This document shows, in pieces, positions 43,022-53,399 of a stretch of 64,000 nucleotides of DNA; within the stretch, counting starts at the first letter, position 1, and each line of letters begins with the position of its first letter. The translations under genes and the position numbers were made by a program. The stretch lies in NCBI GenBank assembly GCA_017311185.1, contig JAESUZ010001058.1, positions 186,001-250,000 of the forward strand, given 5' to 3'. A model generated the notes under the pieces. It was not told where the DNA came from, made no database searches, and was given only the letters and a program-made list of their open reading frames with translations. The DNA is from Proteles cristata cristata. Its lineage: Eukaryota > Chordata > Mammalia > Carnivora > Hyaenidae.

Positions 43022-46000
43022 TCAAGTTCCTCCTAATCCTCCTATACGTGCAAACATATGATATTTGTCCTCCTCTGCCTGACTTATTTCACTCAGCATA
43101 ACACCCTCAAGGTCCATCCATGTTGCTACACATGGCCAGATTTCATTGTTTCTTATCACCATGTAGTATTCCATGGTATAGATAAACCACATCTTCTTGA
43201 TCCATTCATCTGTTGATGGACACTTAGGCTCTTTCCAGGTTTTAGCTACTGTGGAGATGCTGCTATGAACATTGGGGAACATGTGCTCCTATGAATCAGC
43301 ATTTCTGTATCCCTTGAGTAAATTCCTAGCAGTACTATTGCTGGGTCATAGGGGAGTTCTACTTTTAGTTTCCTGAGGAACCTCCAAACTGTTTTCCAGA
43401 GGGTCTGCACCAGTTTACATTCCCACCAACAATGCAGGAGGCTGTCCGTTTCTCCACATCCTCACCAGCAACTAGAGTGCTCTGATTTGCTCATTTTAAC
43501 CACTCTGACTGGCGTGAGGTGGTATCTCTGTGTGGTTTTGATTTGTAGTTCCCTGATGAGGAGCGATGCTGAGCATCGTTTCATGTGTCTGTTGGCCATC
43601 TGGATGTCGTCTTTGGAGAAGTGTCTGTTCATATCTTCTGCCCATTTCTTCACTGGATTATTTGTTTTTCGGGTGTGGAGTTTGGTGAGTTCCTTTTAGA
43701 TTTTGGATATTAACCCTTTATCTGATATGTCATTTGCAACTATCTTTTCCCATTCCGTTGGTTGCCTATTAATTTCCTGGGTTGTTTCCTTTGCTGTGCA
43801 GAAGCTTTTTATCTTGAGGAGGTCCCAACAGTTTAATTTTGCTCTTGATTCCCTTGCTTTTGGGGATGTGTCAAGTAAGAAGTTGCTGCAGTGGAGGTCA
43901 AGGAGGTTGTTTCCTGATTTATCCCCTAGGGTGTTGATAGTTTCCTGTCTCACGTTCAAGTCCTTGATCCATTTTGAGTTTATTTTTGTTTATGGTGTGA
44001 GAAAATGATCTAGTTTCATTTTCTGCATGTTGCTGTCCAGTTCTCCCAACACCATCTGTTAAAAAGGCTGTCTTTTTTCCATTGGATATTCTTTCCTGCT
44101 TTGTCAAAGATTAGTTGGCTGTATACTTTTGGGTCCACTTCTGAGTTCTCAATTCTGTTCCATTGGTCTATGTGTCTGTTTTTGTGCCAATACCATACTG
44201 TCTTGATGATGACAGCTTTGTAGTAGAGGCTAAAGTCTGGGATGGTGATCCCTCCCGTTTTGGTTTTATTTTTCAGGATTACTTTGGCTATTCGGGGTCT
44301 TTTGTGGTTCCATACAAATTTTTGGATAGTTTGTTCTAGTTTTGAGAAGTATGCTGGTGCAATTTTGATTGGAATTGCATTGAATGTGTAGAGTGCTTTG
44401 GGTAGTAATGGCATCTTAACTATATTTATTCTTCCTATCCATGAGCATGGAATGTTTTTCCATTTCTTTGTGTCTTCTTCAATTTCCTTCATAAGTTTTC
44501 TATAGTTTTCATCATACAGATCTCTTGTATCCTTGGTTAGGTTTATTCCGAGGTATTTTATGGTTTTTTGTGCAATTGTGAATGGGATCAGTTTCTTGAT
44601 TTCTCTTTCTGTTGCTTCATTGTTGGTGTATAAAAATGCAACCGATTTCTGTACGTTGATTTTGTACCCTGCAACTTGGCTGAATTCTTGGATCAGTTCT
44701 AGTAGGCTTCTGGTGGAGTCTGTCGGGTTTTCTATGTAGAGTATCATGTCATCTGCGAAGAGTGAAAGTTTGACTTCCTCTTTGCCAATTCTGATGCCTT
44801 TGATTTCCTTTTGTTGTCTGATGGCTGATTCTAGGACTTCCAGCACTATGTTATGCAACAGTGGTGAGAATGGACGTCCCTGTCGTGTTCCTGATCTCAG
44901 GGGGAAAGCTCTGAGTTTTTCCGCATTGAGGATGATGTTAGCTGAAGGCTTCTCGTAGATGGCTTTGATGATGTTTAAGTAGGTTCCTTCTATCCTGACT
45001 TTCTCTAGAGTCTTTATTAAGAAGACATGCTGTATTTTGTCAAATGCTTTTTCTGCATCTATTGACAGGATCATATGGTTTTTATCTTTTCTTTTATTGA
45101 TATGATGTATCACATTGATTGATTTGCGAATGCTGAACCAGCCCTGTAACCCAGGAATGAATCCCGCTTGATCTTGGTGGATGATTCTTTTTATGTGCTG
45201 CTGGATTCGATTTGCAAGGATCTTGTTGAGGATTTTTGCATCCGTATTCATCAAGGATATTGGCCTGTAGTTCTCTATTTTTGCTGGATCTCTGTCTGGC
45301 TTGGGAATCAGAGCGATGCTGGCTTCATAAAATGAGTCCGGGAGTTTTCCCTCAATTTCTATTTTTAGGAATAGCTTGAGAAGAATTGGGATTAATTCTC
45401 TTTTAAATGTCTGGTAGAATTCCCCAGGGAAGCCGTCAGGTCCAGGGCTCTTATTTATTGGGAGATTTTTGATAACTGATTCGATTTCTTCACTCGTTAT
45501 GGGTCTGTTCAGATTTTCTATTTCTTCCCGTGTGAATTTTGGTAGTGAGTGTGTGTTTAGGAATTTGTCCATGTCTTCTAAATTGTCCAATTTGTTGGCC
45601 TATAATTTTTCATAGTATTCCCTGATAATTGCTTGTATTTCTGAGGGGTTGGTTGTAATAAGTCCATTTTCATTCATGATTGTGTCTATTTGGGTGCTCT
45701 CTCTTTCCTTTTTGATAAGTCTGGCTAGAGGTTGTCAATTTTGTTTATTTTTTCAAAAAACCGACTCTTGGTTTCATTGATCTGTTCAATTGTTTCTTTG
45801 GTCTCTACGTTGTTTCTTTCTGCTCTAATTTTTACTATTTCTCTTCTTCTACTGGGTTTAGGGCATTCTTGTTGCTCTGCCTCTAGTTCCTTTAGGTAAG
45901 CTGTTAGATTTTGGACTTGCGCTTTTTCTAATCTCTTGAAATAGGCCTGGAGAGCAATGTGCTTTCCTCCTAGGACTGCCTTTGCCGCATCCCATAGATT

Positions 46001-46876
46001 TTGGATTGTTGTGTTTTCATTTTCATTTCTTTCCATATATTTTTTAATTTCATCTCTAAATGCCAATTGGCCCATTCATTCTTTAGTAGGGTGTTCTTTA
46101 ACCTCCATGTTTTTGGAGGTATTCCAGACTTCTTCCTGTATTGATTTCAAGTATCAAAGCATTATGATCTGAGAGTGTGCGTGGCATGATCTCAATTCTT
46201 TCATATTTATTGAGGGCTGCTTTATGTCCCAGTATGTGATCTATCTTGGAGAATGTGCCATGCGCACTTGAGAAGAAAGTCAATTCCCTGGCCTCAGGAT
46301 GTAAAGTTCTAAATATATCCGTCAGGTCCATCTGGTCCAATGTTTCTTTCAAGTCCATTATTTTTTTAGTGATTTTCTGTCTGGTTGACCTATCCATTGC
46401 TGTAAGTGGAGTATTAAAGTCCCCTGCTATTAGCACATTCTTATCTATAAGCTTGTTTCTGTTTGTGATTAATTGTTTTAGATATTTAGGTGCTCCCATA
46501 TTCGGTGCGTAGACATTTATGATAGTTAGTTTTTCCTGATGGATGGACCCTGTAATTATTATGTAGTGCCCTTCTTCATCTCTAGTTATTGTCTTTAATT
46601 TAAAGTCCAGTTTGTCTGATATAAGTATAGCTACTCTGGCTTTTTATTTTTTTTGATTCCTGTAGCATGATATATATTTCTCCATCCCCTGACTTTTAAT
46701 CTGAAGGTATCTTCCAGTCTAAAATGAGTTTCTTGTAGACAGCATATAGATGGATTTTGTTTTTTAATCCATTCTGCTACCCTATGTCTTTTGATTGGAG
46801 CATTCAGCCCATTTACATTCAGTGTTATTATTGAAATATGTGGGTTTAGAGTCTTTGTATCTTTTGTAGGGTTCAT
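43022..46876 (-). pseudogene. LINE-1 ORF2 (endonuclease/reverse transcriptase), frameshifted
   Basis: ORF2 makes the L1 endonuclease and reverse transcriptase that copy L1 RNA into a chromosomal nick. The start is the ATG at 46876 (MNPTKDTKTL), 46 bp after ORF1. Endonuclease signs: TLNVNGLNAPIKRHR and CLQETHF in the first 60 residues (catalytic Asn and Glu), then AGDFNTPL and LSDHNAL in 46098-46499. A linker segment follows (45725-46075). The reverse transcriptase is a 524-residue open block (44016-45590): SPGPDGF at 48-54, motif [11 protein letters not shown] at 176-185, [12 protein letters not shown] at 234-245 and the catalytic FADD at 278-281. C-terminal parts lie at 43462-43959 and 43022-43282 (IKKMWFIYTMEYY). 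The total of about 3.86 kb equals the usual ORF2 length. Disruptions: frameshifts near 46640, 46110 and 44020, and a TAG in the YEKL/ANKL segment near 45600. Confidence 0.95.
46105..46116 (-). other. shared ORF2 frameshift site in A5 run
   Basis: On the minus strand the sequence is CCAAAAACATGG. Upstream is the endonuclease end (...SLEYLQK), downstream the frame needed for TWRLKNTLL is shifted by -1. The A5 run sits in a 6-bp inverted repeat CCTCCA/TGGAGG. The same 12 bases and the same shift occur in the second L1 at 63978-63989. Confidence 0.85.
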
Positions 46877-46922
46877 GTTTGTGGTGGTGTCTCTGGTATC
46901 TTTGTTCCTTGCAACCTTTCCT

Positions 46923-47812
46923 TCAGAGCATCCCCCTCAGGATTTCTTGTAGGGCTGGCTTCGTGATGACAAATTCTTTCAATTTCTGTTTATTTGGAAA
47001 GGTTTTTATCTCTCCTTGTATTTTGAAGGACAGGCTTGCTGGATAGAGGATTCTTGGCTGCATATTTTTACTGTTAATCACATTGAAGATCTCCTGCCAT
47101 TCTCTTCTGGCCTGCCAAGTTTCAGTAGCTAGGTCTGTCACCACTCTGATGGGTTTCCCTTTGTATGTGAGGGCCCTTTTCTCCCTAGCTGCTTTCAAAA
47201 TTCTCTATTTGTCTTTTGCCATTTTTACTGTGATATGCTGTGCAGAAGATCGATTCAAATTACATCTGAGGGGAGTCCTCTGAGCCTCTTGTATTTCCAC
47301 ATTTACTTCCTTCCCCAGGTCGGGGAAGTTCTCTGCTATAATTTGTTCCAGGACTCTTTCAGAACCTTTCCCTCTCTCTTCCTCTTCTGGGATTCCTATG
47401 ATACGGATATTGTTGTGTTCGACCGTATCGCTGAGCTCTCGAATTCTTCTTTCCTGTTCCTGGAGCAGTTTGTCTCTTTTTTCTGTCAGCTTCTTGTTTT
47501 TCTATCATGGTGTCTTCTAAAACAATTATTCTCCTTTCTGCTTCTTCAATCCTTGCATTGGAGGCCTCTAATTTATTATGTATCTCATTTATCGCATTTT
47601 TAAATTCTTCATGCCTATTTTTATTTTCCATTCTGTCTGTAGCCATAGTTTCTTTGATGTCCCCTATGTTTTTTTTCAAGCCCAGCTATTAATTTTACCA
47701 TTATTATTCTAAAATCTTGTTCAGTTATGCTGTTTATATCTATTTTGAGCAGTTCATTAGCTGTCATTTCTTCTTGGAGTTTCTTTGGAGGAGAGCTCTT
47801 TCGTTTCGTCAT
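46923..47812 (-). pseudogene. LINE-1 ORF1 (RNA-binding chaperone), frameshifted
   Basis: ORF1p is the trimeric RNA-binding protein that packages L1 RNA. The start is ATG at 47812 (MTKRKSSPPKKLQEE). The first half (47359-47812) is rich in Glu, Lys, Ile and Asn with heptad-like spacing (TNELLKIDI..., NAINEIHNKLEASNARIEEAERR), as expected for the coiled coil. The last 91 residues (46923-47198) carry RALTYKGKPIRVVTDLATET and QARREWQEIFNVINSKNMQPR, matching the C-terminal domain, and end RGML. Total span is about 890 bp. Three frame segments (47621-47812, 47359-47679, 46923-47198) show at least two frameshifts. ORF2 starts 46 bp downstream. Confidence 0.92.
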
Positions 47813-48201
47813 TTTAGTTAGCTTTCCAGCTCTTGTTGGTTTTAAGGACCTGTTATCCTCTCTGTATCTATGAGCGCTGCTGTATCCAAGAAGACTCTTT
47901 GTCCAGGGCCTATCCTTTCAGAGAGTGTTTTTTGAATGGTATCTCTTGGTCTCTCTTGTTGGAACCTTAGTTATTTTTATTTTCCTATTCGTAGTGATAT
48001 TTGTGACTCTCCACCTTGTGTACTCTGGCTTGTTTCTTGAGGTAGCCGTTAGAAGGCTTTCTCAGTTGATTCTGCGTCCTTTTTCTCCCAATCTCTCAGG
48101 TTTTGTAAGGTTTCCAATGGCTTCAGATCTTTTCCGTGTGATGTATGGGTGCGAGTGCAAGTACGGAGCTCCTTACTTCTCCGCCATCTTGCCTCTCCCT
48201 C
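47813..48201 (-). promoter_or_regulatory. LINE-1 5' UTR, short form
   Basis: Internal promoter region of the minus-strand L1. The half next to ORF1 is alignable to the second L1's 5' UTR (GCTACCTCAAGAAACAAGCC and CAACAAGAGAGACCAAGAGA here; GCTACCTCAAGAAATAAGCC and CAACAAGAGAGACCAAGAAA at 62047-62150). The outer end matches that element's first bases, but about 1.2 kb between is absent here. No CpG island. Confidence 0.8.
48183..48191 (-). promoter_or_regulatory. YY1-type site at L1 5' end
   Basis: GCCATCTTG on the plus strand (CAAGATGGC in L1 sense) lies 10-18 bp inside the 5' end. In human L1 a YY1 site in the same position directs accurate transcription start. Function in this element is inferred from position and motif. 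Confidence 0.7.
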
Positions 48202-48214
48202 AGTTCCTGTATCC

Positions 48215-50450
48215 TTATAAGTTCCTCTTGCTTAAGTTTGTCAGAGTTTTTGTCAACCAAAAAATCTCTAACTTATTTTATAGGCTTTGATCAAAACTCT
48301 TCATTTTGCTGCTGAAAAACTGAAGCCAGAGAGTATGGTTAGTTATCTGTCTAGAATTGTGCATCTACTATCAGGCAGACACCAGGACCTGAATTTAGAC
48401 AACTTAATATAGATAGGAGGACCATTATCACCACACAAGGCCATCACCCTTGTCATTACATAAACCAACTCAGTATCACCAAAGTAAGTAAAGCCATCTG
48501 CTCTAAAAAACAGTCACTTGATACAATAACATTTTATTCTCCTGCTTCTCACTATTGGTTGTGAATTTTTCTGGTGGAATAGTCTTTCTATGTGCTCATT
48601 CATGAACTCGGGCTCCTTCTGTACTGTGATTCTACCCTCCTCTAAGTCCTAAGGATTCCTGCCATTCATCCCGCACATGAGATAAAAAGAAAAGAGATGG
48701 TTCATAAGAGGGTTTTGTGAGCCAGGTCTGGAAGCTGCACCTATCACTGCTCTCCGATTCCACTGGACAGAGTTCAGGCATATGACTTTCATCAAGCTGT
48801 AAAGGAAACATAGTCCAGCTATGTCACAAAGATGAAGTGAGAGCATAGATATGGGGAAATCTTTGCCACAGACTCTTCGCTGGTTTTATACAGACAGAAT
48901 CACTTAATCACTGAGATTAAACCCTTTCTGTTTCATAATAAATCATTCCAAAATGTGACCAATAAAAGACACATCCAGTTTTTATTTGTTGTTGAATAAA
49001 AGATAATGAAAAATGTAGCTCATTCATCAGAAAACCAAGTAATTGAGATCCTTATGTTTGCTGCAGCTTGCTAGAAAGAAATCTCTAAAAGAGACTGGGA
49101 ACCCAGTTCAAAATATACTACTGTTCCACCACAATATTTTGTACTATTTCCATTCTTTCCACAAAATAACCCTGGAATTGGGGAAGAGGGATTCTACAAG
49201 TAATCATTTGCCTTCCTTTGTCTGATGAATGGCAAGTGTAGCCATTTGCCAACCATTAAATTATTCTAAATATTTTGGCGTCACACTTGGATCACTCAGA
49301 TACATTAAGGGAAAAATTATTTCTCTGCTTACCACCTCCCTAGCGGATTTCTCTTCCCCTTCCAATTTCATAAGAAAGTCCTCAAGAAAAATAGACTTAT
49401 AAAAGTATCAAATTAACAGATGAGTTGAGCCTACATTTTTTCTTTTCCCATGATGTATTATAAATACGAGGGAAAAAAGTGAGAGAGAGAGCGAGTGAGA
49501 GAGAGAGAATCTAGGCAGAAAATGAGACCCATCCATCCACATTCCAAGACATGCTCCAGTTACCCAATCACTGCAGAGCATTGCCAGGACACAGAGACCG
49601 TGATTGGGACAGGAATGCACTTATTTCCAATATATTCTAGTTACTCAGTCGATACTGAAGACTCTGACCAGCCATTAAGTAGCCAATGGACTTTGCCAAG
49701 GAACCTGCATGGAAGGTACTGTGGCATCTTATTTGCTGTAAATTACAGCACTTTGAACCACAGAGCATGCCTCTGAACAGCTGAGATTACAAAACAAAGT
49801 TCTGGAATGACTATACTCTCATTTACTGTTTTCACATTTCTCTGTTTCCAAAATAGTTGGCTACCTTTGCTTCCTCCCCAAACTCCAGCTCTTTTTTAAG
49901 GACAGAAAAGAAGCCAAACTCTCAGAACACAATTGGTTTTCAAAATATGCCAAGCATTTAGAGATTTATTAGAAACAGTTGTAGTTCCTCATTAATCTAA
50001 AGCAAATTATTATTGATTTATAGCAGACAGCTCATCTGATATCCTTCAGGCAGTCATAAAAAAAATGGTCTGAGCATTAAAAATGGTTAATGTCTTTCTG
50101 GAAATAGCAGCTAAATTCAGTCAATGACAGCCCCTTCCAACTGGATGAAAAATAGGCCATTCTCACCCTGTGTTCTGCTCACTTTTGCATAAGTGTTCCA
50201 AATAACCTGTGTTCATATGCATTTATTTTCACATCGGATTCATTTAACAGAGAGCTGTGGATGCTCCATTCACCCTAGAATGATTTTCAAAGTGGGAAAG
50301 AATCCTTGATAACAATTATCGTGTGTTTAAACTGGACATGTTTTGTTATAGTGAGTTTTTTTTTTTTTTACTAAAACTTGTGATTGTTTTTACTGCCTAT
50401 AAGCAATCTCAATAAGCACAGGTAGAAGGGGCTGCCTTGCACTTACTGGC
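48215..50450. other. repeat-poor non-coding stretch
   Basis: No gene seen. 49960-50340 is free of named repeats and has POU/octamer-like AT motifs (TTCATATGCATTTATTTTCA) and AATTATCGTGTGTTTAAACT, a weak candidate for conserved regulatory DNA. A GA-rich tract lies at 49480-49508. Confidence 0.4.
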
Positions 50451-50454
50451 TAGG

Positions 50455-50650
50455 AGCATCAGGCCTTGAGTCAAACTGCCAAGTTTAATTCCTGGTGCCA
50501 CCACTTGAGCAACTTACCTACTTTTGGTAAACCTCAGTTCCCTCCTCTGCAAAATGGGAATTTCATGAGCACCTACAACAGGCATGAAATTTAGATGAGG
50601 TTTCTAGTTCTATCATAGCACCAGGAGTAGAGATTTTCTATTAATATAAG
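50455..50650 (+). mobile_element. MIR SINE remnant
   Basis: TAGGAGCATCAGGCCTTGAG, CACCACTTGAGCAACTTACC, GTAAACCTCAGTTCCCTCCT and CTGCAAAATGGGAATTTCAT follow the MIR from head to core. Confidence 0.7.
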
Positions 50651-50659
50651 CTATTGGCA

Positions 50660-51001
50660 CAGGACCAATATTATCAATAGGTGGGTATTAGCAGCCTTGC
50701 CCACTTCTTGCTTGCTAGCAAGGACTACATTTTGCCAGCTTAGTTGTTTCCTCTTCCTTAGTCCTCCAGAGGGTCCATCCTTGCCAGACTAGAGCAAAGA
50801 GGGAAAGGAGGAAGATGCAGGCCAACAGTTTCAGGAGTTTTAAATAATAGAAAGGCACTGGTATGGCATGTGAGGAAATCTGTTGAAAGGTAAAAGGACA
50901 TTTGGAGTGTTTATGGTATGTTTTTATATTCCTGGTATTCAAGAAATGCAAGTAAAATATTTTATTATTTCTAAATTTCTTTTTGGATGCTGGACTGCTG
51001 G

Positions 51002-51003
<2 letters not shown>
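50660..51003. other. non-coding stretch, nothing recognised
   Basis: A 78-codon minus-strand frame is unrecognised and not called. Confidence 0.4.

Positions 51004-51005
<2 letters not shown>

Positions 51006-51054
<49 letters not shown>
51006..51054. repeat. (TG)n microsatellite
   Basis: About 24 uninterrupted TG units. Likely polymorphic. Confidence 0.98.
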
Positions 51055-51056
<2 letters not shown>

Positions 51057-51118
51057 CTATTATCCTGATTGGACTGGACCACTTGGATTATGGAATTGAA
51101 CATATTCACTACTTCCAC

Positions 51119-51167
51119 CATTCTTACTTAGTGCTATTCTTACTTAGTGTCATTACTTACTGAATGT
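51119..51167. repeat. short tandem repeat, unit about 16 bp, three degenerate copies
   Basis: ATTCTTACTTAGTGCT, ATTCTTACTTAGTGTC and a decayed ATTACTTACTGAATG follow each other directly. Confidence 0.85.
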
Positions 51168-51169
51168 TA

Positions 51170-53165
51170 TTGTATGTTCTAGTTTAAGCTGGCAGTTCTG
51201 CCCATAATCATTAATAGCACCTTGCTTTCATTTTTAAAAATATCGTATTTTATATAATAAAATTTATGATTACCCTTCTACTGTTGCTGCTGTCACTGCT
51301 ATTATTTTTTAAATATGTAACTGAAATAATCAACGCAAATTACAAAAATTTACATCATCTACTTACACTTGAAAAAAATATTTTTTCATAGATTTTTAAG
51401 CAAACAAACTCGTTCTTTAGACAACCAGAGCACCTCAAAGCTCACTTTTCCCATAAATGCCAACTTCTAGGTAAAAGTGAAATTTCAGATCCCACCTGAC
51501 CCTAATTTATCCATTCATATCCCCAAATGACATCTCCAAATAATCTTTCCACCTAAAAGTCCGTTCCTCTTTAGATCCTAAAAAGACAAGTACCAAAGTT
51601 AGGCCACTGTAGGTTCTTACATGGACACTTTGTCCATAAGAATATGGAAATCTAATTTATATGGCAAAGCCATTTACACCTCCAGATCTTCAGAAACAGC
51701 AACTATCATAGAAGCAGGAGTAGAAATCTTCTCTAAGCTTAGTTACCCATCTCATATTATTCATTTTAATAATGAGTAATTGCTTGCTCTTTAAATATTA
51801 ATCAAGACTTACACTAGCAGAAACTAGTCAGCAAGTCCACTAGGAAGGAAGCAAAAAGAATAGTCTAAGTCACAATCAGCTTACTTGTGAATATGATGCC
51901 CTAAATGTTAATTTTTTCTTCCTGAAAAGATAAGGTTTAGAAGACTCCAAGTGGCAGTATTTCCATTTTGTAGTGAGTACCTTAGGATGCCACTTTCACA
52001 TTGCTTATTGTCAGGCCATTGAATTTAATAATCTTGCTAAGACATATATGAAGCATATGAAAATGACATTATAGGATTAAATTTACAGGAGAGAGAGAAT
52101 CCATGATGAATCTCTGAAGGCAATTATAGTGAAATATTCATTGTTTTCTACTTGGAAATTGTTATAAAAACATTGTTTTAAAATATTCCTTACAAAGGAA
52201 ATAGTTTAAGATGTAATATGGACATGTTTTCAAGCCAAATGGACACACCTGCATCTGGAAGAAGACAGTGAGAATAAACATGGAAATAGAAAAAAAAAAA
52301 AAGTATGCATTTGCTTAACGAGTTACCCCCAGGTTCAGGCTGGTGGCTGTGAATATTTACAGCTCTTTCCACTTTTCAAGATTTTCTCCATTTTCCTTGG
52401 ATATGTGAACCAAATTTCTCTTTCTCTGGCTACATTTCCAAAATTTTGTCCTTGGCTTTGGTCTCTAACACCACGAAATAAATGTGTTCACTACCTTGGG
52501 AGTATCTGTGGTCATATAATTCCATAATCATATTCCTAGATGATATGTTGCAATTCATTTAGGCTGGACTTAGCACTCAGCATGAGCTCACAAAGATGTC
52601 CATGACAGTGGTCAATGATGACTTCATTGTCTAAGGATGAACTCATCAGCTGTTCAACATCTGCAGAGGGGAGGCCTATTTCAATGACAAACAGAACCTC
52701 AAGGTCAAAAGAAATAAAGTACCTCTAAAATCTGAAAGTAACTAATTTCAAAAATCACTATGGAGCAAGAGACAAAAAATGCTTCCTTGGCTGGTACTGA
52801 AATACCACTTTCTTGTTCTTATGATGAAATCCTAGAGGCAAAACACCAAACTGAAAGCAATGTATACAAAACTGTGTGTGAGTAGCTGAAAGAAAGTTCC
52901 AAGTTTTGATCTGTCATGTTCTATTAAATATGATCAGATCTATTAAAAATACAAATCTACATACATATATATATCCAATTCTATGCCCACTTTTATTTCT
53001 TAAACTATGCCCATCTCCTCTATTTTTGTGTCATTTCTGGAAAGTTTTGTTAATTGATTTTGTTCTCAGATGCTATCATTTTATTGTTCACTACATACAC
53101 TTTATTTTTCTTTATTGTCATTGATGTGTCATGACAATATTTGGAGGATAATTTCACTTTGTAAG
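51170..53165. other. non-coding stretch, nothing recognised
   Basis: AT-rich. No exon or named repeat identified on either strand. Confidence 0.45.
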
Positions 53166-53175
53166 CTGCATTTTT

Positions 53176-53391
53176 GGGGTGCCTGGGTGGCTCAGTCGGT
53201 TAAGCGTCTGACTTCGGCTCAGGTCATAATCTTACAGTTTGTGAGTTCAAGCCCCGTGTCGGGCTCTGTGCTGACAGCTAGCTCAGAGCCTGGAGCCTAT
53301 CTTCCGATTCTGTATCTCCCTCTTTCTCTGACCCTCCCCTGCTCATGCTGTCTCTATTTCTCTCTCAAAAATAAATAAAACATTAAAAAAT
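53176..53391 (+). mobile_element. CAN-SINE
   Basis: Starts GGGGTGCCTGGGTGGCTCAG, has GCTCAGAGCCTGGAGCCTAT and a CTCAAAAATAAATAAAACAT tail. An 8-bp duplication TAAGCTGC lies at 53162-53169 and 53392-53399. The B box is altered by one base (AGTTCAAGCCC). Confidence 0.96.
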
Positions 53392-53399
53392 TAAGCTGC

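Larger units (their letters stand above)
42813..48201 (-). mobile_element. LINE-1 (carnivore L1), essentially full length
   Basis: Autonomous non-LTR retrotransposon on the minus strand. The poly(A) appears as 11 Ts at 42813-42823. The 5' end reads, on the minus strand, GAGGCAAGATGGCGGAGAAG. A perfect 13-bp target-site duplication AGTTCCTGTATCC lies at 42800-42812 and 48202-48214, so both ends are original. Order from 5' to 3' on the minus strand: 5' UTR (48201-47813, only about 390 bp), ORF1 relic, ORF2 relic, 3' UTR. Frameshifts and at least one nonsense change make it inactive, but long open segments survive, so it is younger than the L1M copies. Confidence 0.97.

Noticed and set aside
46105..46116. 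Canonical programmed -1 ribosomal frameshift signal
   Set aside because: The run is C CAA AAA C, which does not fit the X XXY YYZ heptamer, and the inverted repeat surrounds rather than follows it. Kept only as an open question in the findings.
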